Counted from the stretch's first letter, positions 1-7,441 are shown. The stretch is DNA of 16,270 bases from CAVAVT01 sp963592185 (GCA_963592185.1 CAVAVT010000035.1:1-16270), one strand, 5' to 3'. Translations and numbers: made by a program. The notes: generated from the letters alone by a model not told the origin.

Positions 1-51
1 CGTCGAAAGTACTTGGCTGGAGACGGCCTGGGAGGATAGAGAGTTGCCGGT
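1..51 (+). rRNA. rrf: 5S rRNA, 3' part (cut by window start)
   Basis: The first 50 bases match the 3' half of the complete 5S gene just downstream (77-192) with four substitutions. The helix GGCTG/CGGCC closed by a GAGA loop lies at 15-28. The 5' part is outside the window. A short hairpin, GAGAT (54-58) with ATCTC (64-68), lies in the spacer between the two copies and is a plausible processing signal. Confidence 0.9.
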
Positions 52-76
52 TTGAGATTTGGTATCTCATGTATAA

Positions 77-192
77 TCCAGTGATGATAGCTAAGTGGTC
101 CCACCTGTTCCCATTCCGAACACAGTAGTTAAGCACTTACACGTCGAAAGTACTTGGTTGGAGACGACCTGGGAGGATAGAGAATTGCTGGT
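77..192 (+). rRNA. rrf: 5S ribosomal RNA, complete second tandem copy
   Basis: The segment has the typical bacterial 5S layout. A 5' strand begins CCAG and pairs with the CTGG at the 3' end. The conserved CCCATTCCGAACACAG-type loop lies at 110-125 and a helix with a GAGA tetraloop at 156-169. The length of about 116 nt is normal. It sits directly upstream of the tRNA array, the usual arrangement at the end of a Bacillota rRNA operon. Exact ends are estimated from the terminal helix. Confidence 0.93.
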
Positions 193-197
193 TATAT

Positions 198-273
198 TCC
201 CCGGTAGCTCAGTTGGTAGAGCACCTGACTGTTAATCAGGCTGTCACTGGTTCGAGTCCAGTCCGGGGAGCCA
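198..273 (+). tRNA. tRNA-Asn (GTT)
   Basis: This is a 76-nt cloverleaf. The acceptor TCCCCGG (198-204) pairs with CCGGGGA (263-269), with discriminator G and an encoded CCA. The anticodon stem CCTGA/TCAGG encloses anticodon GTT at 231-233. The TTCGAGT T-loop is present. It is the first tRNA after the 5S gene. Confidence 0.97.
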
Positions 274-274
274 T

Positions 275-349
275 GGCGCCTTGGTCAAGTGGTTAAGACA
301 CCGCCCTTTCACGGCGGCTTCACGGGTTCGAATCCCGTAGGCGTCACCA
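275..349 (+). tRNA. tRNA-Glu (TTC)
   Basis: This is a 75-nt cloverleaf. The acceptor GGCGCCT pairs with AGGCGTC through one G-U, and CCA is encoded. The anticodon stem CCGCC/GGCGG holds TTC at 308-310. It starts one base after the end of tRNA-Asn. Confidence 0.97.
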
Positions 350-364
350 ATTTCCATTTTATAT

Positions 365-440
<76 letters not shown>

Positions 441-447
441 TTATCAT

Positions 448-524
448 GGCCCTGTAGTTTAGTTGGTTAGAATGCCGCCCTGTCACGGCGGAGGTCGTCG
501 GTTCAAGTCCGTCCAGGGTCGCCA
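448..524 (+). tRNA. tRNA-Asp (GTC)
   Basis: This is a 77-nt cloverleaf. The acceptor GGCCCTG (448-454) pairs with CAGGGTC (514-520), with discriminator G and an encoded CCA. The anticodon stem CCGCC/GGCGG holds GTC at 482-484. Confidence 0.97.
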
Positions 525-528
525 TTAT

Positions 529-604
529 GCCTCGGTAGCTCAGTTGGTAGAGCAGGGGACTGAAAATCCCCGTGTCAGTGGTTCGATTCCGCTCTGAGGC
601 ACCA
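529..604 (+). tRNA. tRNA-Phe (GAA)
   Basis: This is a 76-nt cloverleaf. The acceptor GCCTCGG pairs with CTGAGGC and CCA is encoded. The anticodon stem GGGGA/TCCCC holds GAA at 562-564. Confidence 0.97.
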
Positions 605-614
605 TAGAAATGAT

Positions 615-690
615 GCTGGTGTAGCTCAATAGGTAGAGCAGCTGACTTGTAATCAGCAGGTTGGGGGTTCGATTCCTCTCGCCAGCTCCA
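615..690 (+). tRNA. tRNA-Thr (TGT)
   Basis: This is a 76-nt cloverleaf. The acceptor GCTGGTG (615-621) pairs with CGCCAGC (680-686), including a T-G pair. The anticodon stem GCTGA/TCAGC holds TGT at 648-650, and CCA is encoded. Confidence 0.97.
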
Positions 691-703
691 TTTTTTCTAT
701 AAT

Positions 704-777
704 GCGGGTGTAGCTCAATGGTAGAGCCCCAGCCTTCCAAGCTGGTCACGTGGGTTCGATTCCCATCACCCGCTCCA
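704..777 (+). tRNA. tRNA-Gly (TCC)
   Basis: This is a 74-nt cloverleaf. The acceptor GCGGGTG pairs with CACCCGC and CCA is encoded. The anticodon stem CCAGC/GCTGG holds TCC at 736-738. Confidence 0.97.
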
Positions 778-788
778 TATATTTTTAC

Positions 789-877
789 GCCGGGGTGGCG
801 GAACTGGCAGACGCAACGGACTTAAAATCCGTCGGTTGGTAACAACCGTACCGGTTCGATTCCGGTCCTCGGCACCA
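789..877 (+). tRNA. tRNA-Leu (TAA)
   Basis: This is an 89-nt class II tRNA with a long variable arm (GGTTGGTAACAACC region, about 834-847). The acceptor GCCGGGG pairs with CCTCGGC and CCA is encoded. The anticodon stem ACGGA/TCCGT holds TAA at 823-825. It is the first of five leucine tRNA genes in a row. Confidence 0.97.
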
Positions 878-908
878 GTTATATTTCTGGTTGTTCAATT
901 TAATACAT

Positions 909-994
909 GCGGTCGTGGCGGAATGGCAGACGCGCTAGCTTCAGGCGCTAGTGATGGCAACATCGTGGAGGTTCAAGTCCTCTCGACCGCACCA
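909..994 (+). tRNA. tRNA-Leu (CAG)
   Basis: This is an 86-nt class II tRNA. The acceptor GCGGTCG pairs with CGACCGC and CCA is encoded. The anticodon stem CTAGC/GCTAG holds CAG at 942-944. The variable arm is GATGGCAACATC (about 953-964). Its acceptor, D-arm and T-arm regions resemble the following Leu-GAG genes, so these are likely paralogues. Confidence 0.96.
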
Positions 995-1012
995 CTTTAA
1001 AAAAGCTGAAAT

Positions 1013-1098
1013 GCGGTTGTGGCGGAATTGGCAGACGCGCTACTTTGAGGGGGTAGTGTTCACAAGACGTATGGGTTCAAGTCCCATCAACCGCACCA
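1013..1098 (+). tRNA. tRNA-Leu (GAG), copy 1 of 3
   Basis: This is an 86-nt class II tRNA. The acceptor GCGGTTG pairs with CAACCGC and CCA is encoded. The anticodon stem CTACT/GGTAG has a terminal T-G pair and holds GAG at 1047-1049. It reads CUC/CUU leucine codons. It is the first member of an exact 123-bp tandem repeat. Confidence 0.96.
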
Positions 1099-1135
1099 TT
1101 TTCTTCTTATGGTGCTTCAGCAAAAACTTAATAAT

Positions 1136-1221
1136 GCGGTTGTGGCGGAATTGGCAGACGCGCTACTTTGAGGGGGTAGTGTTCACAAGACGTATGGGTT
1201 CAAGTCCCATCAACCGCACCA
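1136..1221 (+). tRNA. tRNA-Leu (GAG), copy 2 of 3
   Basis: It is base-for-base identical to the copies at 1013-1098 and 1259-1344. It is separated from each by the same 37-nt spacer. Confidence 0.96.
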
Positions 1222-1258
1222 TTTTCTTCTTATGGTGCTTCAGCAAAAACTTAATAAT

Positions 1259-1344
1259 GCGGTTGTGGCGGAATTGGCAGACGCGCTACTTTGAGGGGGT
1301 AGTGTTCACAAGACGTATGGGTTCAAGTCCCATCAACCGCACCA
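1259..1344 (+). tRNA. tRNA-Leu (GAG), copy 3 of 3
   Basis: It is identical to the two preceding copies. The repeat identity ends three bases after the CCA, at 1347, and the array terminator follows. Confidence 0.96.
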
Positions 1345-1354
1345 TTTGAATTTA

Positions 1355-1386
1355 AACTCTTCTTAGAATTAGGAAGAGTTTTTTTG
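1355..1386 (+). terminator. Rho-independent terminator of the rRNA/tRNA operon
   Basis: AACTCTTC (1355-1362) pairs with GAAGAGTT (1373-1380), and the strand continues into a run of T to 1385. It lies 11 nt after the last tRNA. Confidence 0.85.
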
Positions 1387-1398
1387 TGTTTGTTATTA

Positions 1399-1424
1399 AG
1401 TCCTACTTCATGTAGGACTTTTTA
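1399..1424 (+). terminator. Second terminator-like hairpin after the tRNA array
   Basis: AAGTCCTA (1399-1406) pairs with TAGGACTT (1413-1420) around a 6-nt loop, followed by T residues. It probably backs up the preceding terminator and insulates the chemoreceptor gene. From here to the next start (1425-1532) there is AT-rich DNA with a TATAAT at 1465-1470 but no convincing -35 box. Confidence 0.7.
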
Positions 1425-1532
1425 TGGATTTATATTATTTTATCGTTTTATTGAAGGAATCAAATATAATTTGTAGAATCACTATCAATATATTTATGGT
1501 TTGAACTATATTAAATTCTATGGGAGGTTATT

Positions 1533-3605
1533 ATGAGTTCATTTTTGGATGGGATGAGTGTAAAAAAGAAAATAATGGGACTCACAACAGCTGCACTTCT
1601 GGTTGCAATGCTGGCATTGGGAATTGTTCTTAATCGAGTAATAACTAATAATGAGCATGAAAATTTCATTCATGAATCTGTTATGCAGTCTGAGCAAGTG
1701 GATAACAGCATGAATCTCTTCCTGCAAAGTCTTGTGTATGGCATAAAGCAGGTAGCTAATGATCCGGTTATGCGTGCTGGCGGCGATATTACAAAGTATA
1801 TGGATGGTACACCGGATGCCTCTGGAATGATTGCCATGGACCCTATGGGAAAAGGTGGTTACGAGGCTAATGCCTATGGTGTATTCCAACGATTCGGCTC
1901 AGCGCATAAGGACTGGGTATCAGTTATCAGCTATGGCACCATGGACGGCGGATATCTTCAGTATCCAGCAATTAATCGTAAAAAGGGCTATGACTCAAGA
2001 GCCAGGGGATGGTTCAAGGATACCATGTCTTCCTCTGAGGATGTACGTATCACAAAGCCTTTTATGACTTCCAAGGGTACTCCTACAATTGGTCTTTTTA
2101 CTGTTGTTCGTGACAACAGCAATCAGCCCCTCGGTGTTTTGGGATTCAATGTAGACCTCCCTATTATTACAGAGCTTATCAGTGATATTAAAATTGGTGA
2201 GACTGGATATGTTGTTCTGGTTGACGGTGACGGAGTTGTTATTGCGGATCCCAAGCATCCAGAGATTGATTTCAAAAAACTTGCTGAGGTGGAGCTTGGA
2301 GAGATGAATACTCTGGCTGATGCAAAGGAAGGCATCAATGCGGTTAAGATTGATGACGTAAAGAAAGCTGCTGTAGTTTATGAGTCAGCTAAGACAGGCT
2401 ACAAATATATTACCATTGTGGATGAGTCACAGCTTATGAATCCGGTAAACAGTATGAGAACTATTCTGGCTGTGGTTTTGGTTCTTGCCATGATTATTGT
2501 TATGGCAGCAACCTACTGGCTGTCCAATAGTATCGTTAAGCCATTGGTGGCTGTACAGGAGGCGGCAAGCAGAATTGCCCAAGGTGATCTTCGTGATACC
2601 AAGCTGGATGTTAATTCCAATGATGAGATTGGTGCCCTGGCACGTTCATTTGAAACCATGAGTGAAAAGCTCAGGGGATTAATCCAAAGGATTCAGGGCA
2701 GCTCACAGGAGGTTTACTCCTCCTCAGACCAGCTTTCCAATGGAGCTGAACAGTGTACTCAGAATATAATTCATGTTGCGGAGACTGTAGGAGCTATTTC
2801 TGAGTCCTCACAGCAACAGAGTAATGCTCTCGACACCGTTGTGGACAATATCCGCATAATGACTGAAAAGGCAGCAGACATTTCAAGCAGCGCTGAAGTA
2901 ATGAGTCAGACCTCACATAAGGCTGGCAAGGCAGCAGAAGATGGCAATGAGGCTATTGAACAGGCAATATATCAGATGCAGAAGATTCAGGATACCGTAG
3001 ATGAGTCCGCTGCAGCTGTAAAAGTTCTTGGTGAAAGCTCCAAGGAAATTGGTGAGATTGTAGGTACAATTTCCGCCATTGCTGAGCAGACAAATCTACT
3101 TTCTCTTAACGCCGCAATTGAGGCAGCCCGTGCTGGAGAACATGGCAAGGGATTCTCTGTTGTTGCTGAGGAGGTTCGCAAACTTGCTGAGCAGTCCGGA
3201 GAGGCAGCCGACAAGATTGCATCCATCATCAAGGGAATCCAGTCCCAGACTGACCAGGCTGTTCGTGCCATGGAAAATGGAACCGGCGAGGTTCGTGCCG
3301 GCAACGAGGTAATGAACAAGGCAGGTGTCCAGTTTGAGGCGATTGCTGAGAACATCATTGAGGTTGACAGGCTTATTCGTGAAGCGGTAGAGCAGGCGTC
3401 CTCAGTGGCTGACAGCAGCATGTCTGTTCTTGAAGCCGCTGAGCAGGTTCAGCAGGAAACCCAGAAGGTAAGCAGCAACATAGATACGATTTCTGCATCC
3501 ACCGAGGAACAGTCCGCATCTATGGAAGAAATTGCAGCCTCCAGCCAGAAACTTGCCCATATGGCAGATTCCCTCAGGGATGAGGCGAATAAGTTCAAGT
3601 TCTAA
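1533..3605 (+). CDS. Methyl-accepting chemotaxis protein with dCache-type sensor
   Basis: This is a 690-residue transmembrane chemoreceptor that would signal through CheW/CheA to the flagellar motor. TM1 is at about 14-33 and an extracytoplasmic double-Cache sensor at about 36-305. TM2 is at about 310-330, HAMP at about 331-385 and the cytoplasmic coiled coil at about 395-690. The hairpin tip is EQTNLLSLNAAIEAARAGE from E518. The sensor keeps the YDSRARGWF motif (Y153-F161) and a distal Asp (D208, GFNVDL). These correspond to parts of the amino-acid-binding dCache motif, but the intermediate Tyr/Asp pair is not evident, so the ligand is open. Start: GGGAGG at 1522-1527, 5 nt before ATG. The gene is monocistronic, between terminators. 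No chemotaxis or flagellar gene is in view. Confidence 0.95.
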   Translation: MSSFLDGMSVKKKIMGLTTAALLVAMLALGIVLNRVITNNEHENFIHESVMQSEQVDNSMNLFLQSLVYGIKQVANDPVMRAGGDITKYMDGTPDASGMIAMDPMGKGGYEANAYGVFQRFGSAHKDWVSVISYGTMDGGYLQYPAINRKKGYDSRARGWFKDTMSSSEDVRITKPFMTSKGTPTIGLFTVVRDNSNQPLGVLGFNVDLPIITELISDIKIGETGYVVLVDGDGVVIADPKHPEIDFKKLAEVELGEMNTLADAKEGINAVKIDDVKKAAVVYESAKTGYKYITIVDESQLMNPVNSMRTILAVVLVLAMIIVMAATYWLSNSIVKPLVAVQEAASRIAQGDLRDTKLDVNSNDEIGALARSFETMSEKLRGLIQRIQGSSQEVYSSSDQLSNGAEQCTQNIIHVAETVGAISESSQQQSNALDTVVDNIRIMTEKAADISSSAEVMSQTSHKAGKAAEDGNEAIEQAIYQMQKIQDTVDESAAAVKVLGESSKEIGEIVGTISAIAEQTNLLSLNAAIEAARAGEHGKGFSVVAEEVRKLAEQSGEAADKIASIIKGIQSQTDQAVRAMENGTGEVRAGNEVMNKAGVQFEAIAENIIEVDRLIREAVEQASSVADSSMSVLEAAEQVQQETQKVSSNIDTISASTEEQSASMEEIAASSQKLAHMADSLRDEANKFKF

Positions 3606-3621
3606 TTTCAAAAGTTATTTG

Positions 3622-3664
3622 ACAGGGTTTCGAGCATGATTATGTTCGGGACCTTGTTTTTTTT
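3622..3664 (+). terminator. Strong rho-independent terminator after the chemoreceptor
   Basis: A 16-bp stem (3622-3637 with 3642-3657, five G-U pairs) closes a GATT loop and runs into T residues to 3664. A good TTGACA hexamer (3619-3624) overlaps its 5' arm. Confidence 0.9.
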
Positions 3665-3683
3665 CATAAAGTCCTAGTATACT
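3654..3683 (+). promoter_or_regulatory. Possible promoter for the metallophosphoesterase-glycosyltransferase unit
   Basis: TATACT at 3678-3683 is preceded at 18 bp by TTGTTT (3654-3659), which sits in the terminator T-tract. The next gene starts at 3719 with AGGAG at 3705-3709. The -35 match is modest, so this is a candidate only. Confidence 0.45.
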
Positions 3684-3718
3684 GGGATAATAAATCATTT
3701 CGATAGGAGTAGGCTTAT

Positions 3719-4864
3719 ATGGTATTTATCGTGATATTTTTTTTGCTGTTGTTTCTTGTTTTGTATAAATCTACAGCGTTGCTAAAATATGTACTTCATG
3801 GAAAATGCTTGAAATACAGTGTTCGTGTATTGAAAATATTGGACAGCATTGCTTTGCTATACGTACTGGCAATGCCATTTTTCATGAAAACAGGATTTCC
3901 GCCAAAGGGTATGGGCCCGTTATTTCATGTTTTAGTGGTGACACTATTTTTTCAAATCATTAATACAGTTGTTCTTGGTGTATGGCTGCTTCTTAGAAAA
4001 ATCTGGAGACGGGTGGAGGATGTTCCCTTTGATGAGGGACGTAGAAATACCTTGAAACTGGGGATGGCAGCGCCTATTGCAGCCATGGGGATAAGCCTTT
4101 ATGGCAATAGGTACGAACGCTGTCATACTGTAATAAATGAATACAGCATACCTGTAAAAGGGCTGGATTCCAGACTGGATAACTACAAGATAGCCCAGCT
4201 CAGCGATGTCCACCTTGGACCATTTTTCAGCCTTGAGGACTGGAAAGAACTTCTGAATATGGCAGCTGAAGGAAAGCCGGATGTGCTGGTTATTACCGGT
4301 GATTTGTTTGATGACAGGGAGCAAAATGCAGAAGCGGCGAAAATTCTGGATAGTTATTGCGATAAATTTCCCCAGGGTATCTATTTCTGCCGTGGAAATC
4401 ACGAATATATGCGTGGAATAGAAACTATAGAGGGGTATATCGAGAAAATCCATATACATGAACTTGTCAATGAGTCCTGCGAGCTGGTTCAGGGGACAGG
4501 GCTGTATATAGCTGGAGCTGACTATCCTATGGACAGGGAAAAATTTGACCAGCTCAGAAAAGAATATGTGGAGGAAATATTTTCAGGCATTCCTAATGAT
4601 GCAAAGGTCATACTGCTGTCCCATCATCCAGATTTTATAGACGATGGCTACGAGCATAATACTGTTTTAACACTTACAGGCCATACCCACGGAGGTCAGT
4701 ACGCCATTGCCGGGGTGCCGATTTTCCATAATTACAAATACATGAGGGGAATATATAAAAATGGAGATTCAACAGGCTATGTACACAGCGGAAATGGAAG
4801 CTGGATGCCGATGAGGCTGGGATGTCCTCCGGAAATAGCCACATTCATACTGAAAAAAGCCTAA
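3719..4864 (+). CDS. Membrane-anchored metallophosphoesterase (YkuE/YaeI-like)
   Basis: This 381-residue protein has about three N-terminal hydrophobic segments (residues 1-95). A GRRNTLKLG stretch near 108-116, resembling a twin-arginine signal, is followed by another hydrophobic stretch, and then a calcineurin-like phosphoesterase domain (about 150-380). All metal-binding motifs are visible: D163-x-H165, G194-D195, GNHE at 226-229, H302/H303 (SHHPD) and GHTHGG at 321-326. It should hydrolyse a phosphomonoester or phosphodiester at the membrane, with the catalytic domain probably outside; the substrate is unknown. Relatives include YkuE/YaeI-type enzymes and lipid-A-precursor hydrolases such as LpxG, but assigning that role here would be a guess. 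Start: AGGAG 9 nt upstream. The next gene begins 27 nt after its stop, so the two are probably co-transcribed. Confidence 0.88.
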   Translation: MVFIVIFFLLLFLVLYKSTALLKYVLHGKCLKYSVRVLKILDSIALLYVLAMPFFMKTGFPPKGMGPLFHVLVVTLFFQIINTVVLGVWLLLRKIWRRVEDVPFDEGRRNTLKLGMAAPIAAMGISLYGNRYERCHTVINEYSIPVKGLDSRLDNYKIAQLSDVHLGPFFSLEDWKELLNMAAEGKPDVLVITGDLFDDREQNAEAAKILDSYCDKFPQGIYFCRGNHEYMRGIETIEGYIEKIHIHELVNESCELVQGTGLYIAGADYPMDREKFDQLRKEYVEEIFSGIPNDAKVILLSHHPDFIDDGYEHNTVLTLTGHTHGGQYAIAGVPIFHNYKYMRGIYKNGDSTGYVHSGNGSWMPMRLGCPPEIATFILKKA

Positions 4865-4891
4865 TTGGGGAATATGGTCAGGGGGAAGTAT

Positions 4892-7441
4892 ATGCCAGCT
4901 GAAAACTATGAAAATCAGCATATCAATAAAATAATAAACCAGCTGAAAAAAGGACAGACGAATGCAGCTATTATGGAACTTAAAGAGCTTCGAGAAACAG
5001 CGGATGAAAAATTTTTAGAAAAATACAGCTGGCGTATTCATGAGCTTTTTGGTGCAGCCTTCCATGACTTGGGAGACATGGAGGGGGCGGTTCAGGCGTA
5101 TTGGAACGCCTTTAGCTCGGATACAATACTTCTAAGTCAGAGGGAGCACTTCAGCAGCTATCTTTTTTGCCTGCATTATCTTGATGGAATTTCAGATAAA
5201 GAACTTGCACAGCAGCATTTTCAGTACGGCTCTTTATTTGAGGATGACGACTGTGAAAAGATAGTCTCTACACAAAAAAGAGAAAAAATCCGCATAGGAT
5301 ATCTGGCTTCAGATTTGGGGCGTAACACTACGGAAAGTTTTGCGGAATGCCTGCTGACGGAATACGATAAAAATATTTTTGAGGTGTATTGTTATACCCT
5401 TTCATATAGGGAGGACAGAACAACAAGGCACTTAAGTTCAGCTGTGGATGGCTGGAAATGTCTTGCCAATATGCCTGTTATGGATGCTGTCAGCCTCATT
5501 AGAGAGGATGAGCTGGATATTCTGGTGGATCTTTCTGGACATAGTGCTGGTGGGCGCACCCTTATACTGATGTCTTATAGACTGGCTCCAATTCAGCTCT
5601 CCGGGATAGGCTGGTTTGATACCACAGGGCTGAAACAGATGGATGGATTCCTTACTGATGAGTATTTGGACCCTCCTGGGGAAAATGATGAACTGTTCAC
5701 TGAAAAACTCCTACGCCTGAAAAGAACTCATCTTTGCAGAAACTTGGATGAGAATATTCCTGACCTTTGCCATGATACACTCAATGGAAACAATAGAGGC
5801 ATAGTATTTGGATCCTTTAATAATTTTTCAAAAATCACTGACAATATGCTTGGTCTATGGAAAAATATTTTGGAAAAGGTTCCAGGCTCAAGGCTGGTTT
5901 TAAAGGATACTATGTGCCACAAAGAGCGGATGGAGGCAATGGCGGAGAGACTCATACAAGCTGGATTTGAAAGGGAGCAGATACGCATAGCTGGTTCTAA
6001 TGCCAGTGTGGAATTTCCCAATGATATACCATTGGTAGAACTTCGAGTCGCATCAAAAGAGTATCTTCAGGAATACAATGATATAGATATCTGTCTGGAT
6101 ACATATCCCTATACCGGGGGCGGAACCAGCTTTGATGCAATATCCATGGGGGTTCCAGTTATAACTAGATACGGCACAAGGCATGGTTCACGGTTTGGCT
6201 TCAGTCTCATGAATAATCTTGGGCATCCGGAGTGGTGTGCTGAAAGTGACGGGGAATATGTGGAAAAAGCGGTAATGTTTGCTATGGATAGGGCGAGGCT
6301 GGATAGTCTCCATAATTCCCTGCGGAGAGAGCTGGAGGATTCGGCTTTGACAGATACAGCGGAATATGTTGAGGAGGTACAGCAGCTTTACCAGAAGCTC
6401 TATAATGACAGAAAAACCTCCGAGGAGAATATTTCAATAACAGACACACCAGCGGATGCCACTCAGCCTAAGACCACAGGGGAAGTCTACAAGCGTTCTG
6501 TGGACGACATGATTGCTGAGATGAGGGCTGAAAAAAATCCCGGACCAAAGACTGGAGCAGAAGAAGGTCTGCTCTGCTTTGTGCCGGAGGGTCCTTCAGC
6601 CCTGAAAATTTTAACAGTGGAAAGCAGCCTTTATATTCCGGGAATCAGGGAAAAGCTTCCAAATGCAGAAATTTACGCCATGACGAAGTATGAGGATGTA
6701 TCTGACTACTATCCGGATGAAGATATACATTGGCTCATAAGAGACTTTGAGAATCAGACAGCATATCCCTATGAAAAGAATTTTTTCAACATAATCATAG
6801 CCGAGGGAGTGTTGGAGACGTCCCAAGACCCCTATAAGATATTTTCAAGACTTAACCAGCTACTGGCATCGGACGGAAAGCTCCTAACATGCTATACCAA
6901 TGTAAGATATCACAAGGTGTTGGAAAATCTCCGTAACGGGCATTTTTACGCCAAGGGGCGGCATCTTTATGCCAAGCCAGAGGTGGTAAGGCTCATGAGT
7001 GAGTCCCTTTTTAAAGAGGTTTCCTTTGTGCCGGGGCGTAGAGATGCATCGGAGGAGGAGATTCAAAAGGCTGAGGAATGGCGGAATTTCGGTTTTGAGG
7101 ATTACAGCCAGGACCTTATTACTGAAATATGGCTGGTTTCCGCAGGTCGGTTCAAGGCTTCCACAGCAGCGCTGAAAAGCTGTTTTACTTCGGAAATAAG
7201 GCAGCAGCTTGTGAATATCTTGCGGCGGATTGAATACGGCATTGATGAGGATGAAAATTTTGAGGCTTTGTGGAAGTTTTGCTTTGAGCAGAATATTTTT
7301 CCAGAGTATTTGGCTGACTTTATGGCTGAGGTTATATATCACAAAAAGGAAATTTTGGCAAAAATAAAGACCGCAGCAGAGCGCCACGGCCTTGAAGAAT
7401 ATGCAGATGCAATTGGGAATATAGAGCTGTCAGCTCATTAA
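4892..7441 (+). CDS. GT41-family (SPINDLY/OGT-like) glycosyltransferase with C-terminal degenerate methyltransferase-like domain
   Basis: The protein has 849 residues from ATG 4892, which has GGGGGA just upstream. An in-frame TTG at 4865 lacks a ribosome site. Residues 1-115 are helical with at least one TPR-like unit. Residues 130-500 match the catalytic region of O-GlcNAc transferase/SPINDLY proteins: IRIGY at 133, the GHSAGG histidine at H217, GSFNNFSKI with K314, and DTYPYTGGGTSFDA at 403. A linker (510-570) leads to a Rossmann-like domain at about 571-740. This keeps a motif-IV-like NIIIAEGVLE (633) but lacks the glycine-rich SAM-binding loop, reading ILTVESS at 573. A helical tail follows. 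Likely role: cytoplasmic sugar transfer to protein Ser/Thr, perhaps flagellin or surface protein. The acceptor is unknown. The 3' end overlaps the convergent permease by 12 bp. Confidence 0.85.
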   Translation: MPAENYENQHINKIINQLKKGQTNAAIMELKELRETADEKFLEKYSWRIHELFGAAFHDLGDMEGAVQAYWNAFSSDTILLSQREHFSSYLFCLHYLDGISDKELAQQHFQYGSLFEDDDCEKIVSTQKREKIRIGYLASDLGRNTTESFAECLLTEYDKNIFEVYCYTLSYREDRTTRHLSSAVDGWKCLANMPVMDAVSLIREDELDILVDLSGHSAGGRTLILMSYRLAPIQLSGIGWFDTTGLKQMDGFLTDEYLDPPGENDELFTEKLLRLKRTHLCRNLDENIPDLCHDTLNGNNRGIVFGSFNNFSKITDNMLGLWKNILEKVPGSRLVLKDTMCHKERMEAMAERLIQAGFEREQIRIAGSNASVEFPNDIPLVELRVASKEYLQEYNDIDICLDTYPYTGGGTSFDAISMGVPVITRYGTRHGSRFGFSLMNNLGHPEWCAESDGEYVEKAVMFAMDRARLDSLHNSLRRELEDSALTDTAEYVEEVQQLYQKLYNDRKTSEENISITDTPADATQPKTTGEVYKRSVDDMIAEMRAEKNPGPKTGAEEGLLCFVPEGPSALKILTVESSLYIPGIREKLPNAEIYAMTKYEDVSDYYPDEDIHWLIRDFENQTAYPYEKNFFNIIIAEGVLETSQDPYKIFSRLNQLLASDGKLLTCYTNVRYHKVLENLRNGHFYAKGRHLYAKPEVVRLMSESLFKEVSFVPGRRDASEEEIQKAEEWRNFGFEDYSQDLITEIWLVSAGRFKASTAALKSCFTSEIRQQLVNILRRIEYGIDEDENFEALWKFCFEQNIFPEYLADFMAEVIYHKKEILAKIKTAAERHGLEEYADAIGNIELSAH

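Larger units (their letters stand above)
1010..1347 (+). repeat. Exact 123-bp tandem repeat, about 2.75 units, each carrying tRNA-Leu(GAG)
   Basis: The unit is an 86-nt tRNA gene plus a 37-nt AT-rich spacer. Starts at 1013, 1136 and 1259 are 123 bp apart. No mismatch was found between copies, spacers included. Identity begins at 1010 and ends at 1347. Identity in the non-functional spacer points to recent unequal exchange rather than selection on the tRNA alone. Confidence 0.95.

Noticed and set aside
540..749. Minus-strand open frame over the tRNA-Phe/Thr/Gly genes
   Set aside because: It lies opposite clear cloverleaf tRNAs and has no ribosome site. It is the common artefact of tRNA-derived peptides in databases.
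1010..1347. Regularly spaced repeats considered as a CRISPR array
   Set aside because: The repeat unit is a whole tRNA gene and the spacers are identical, unlike CRISPR spacers.
951..1349. Plus-strand open frame of 132 codons with a three-fold repeated protein sequence
   Set aside because: It is translation through the three identical tRNA-Leu genes and their spacers. The repeat is in the RNA genes, not a repeat protein.
3944..4459. 171-codon minus-strand open frame inside the metallophosphoesterase gene
   Set aside because: The plus-strand frame carries all the catalytic motifs. The opposite frame has none.
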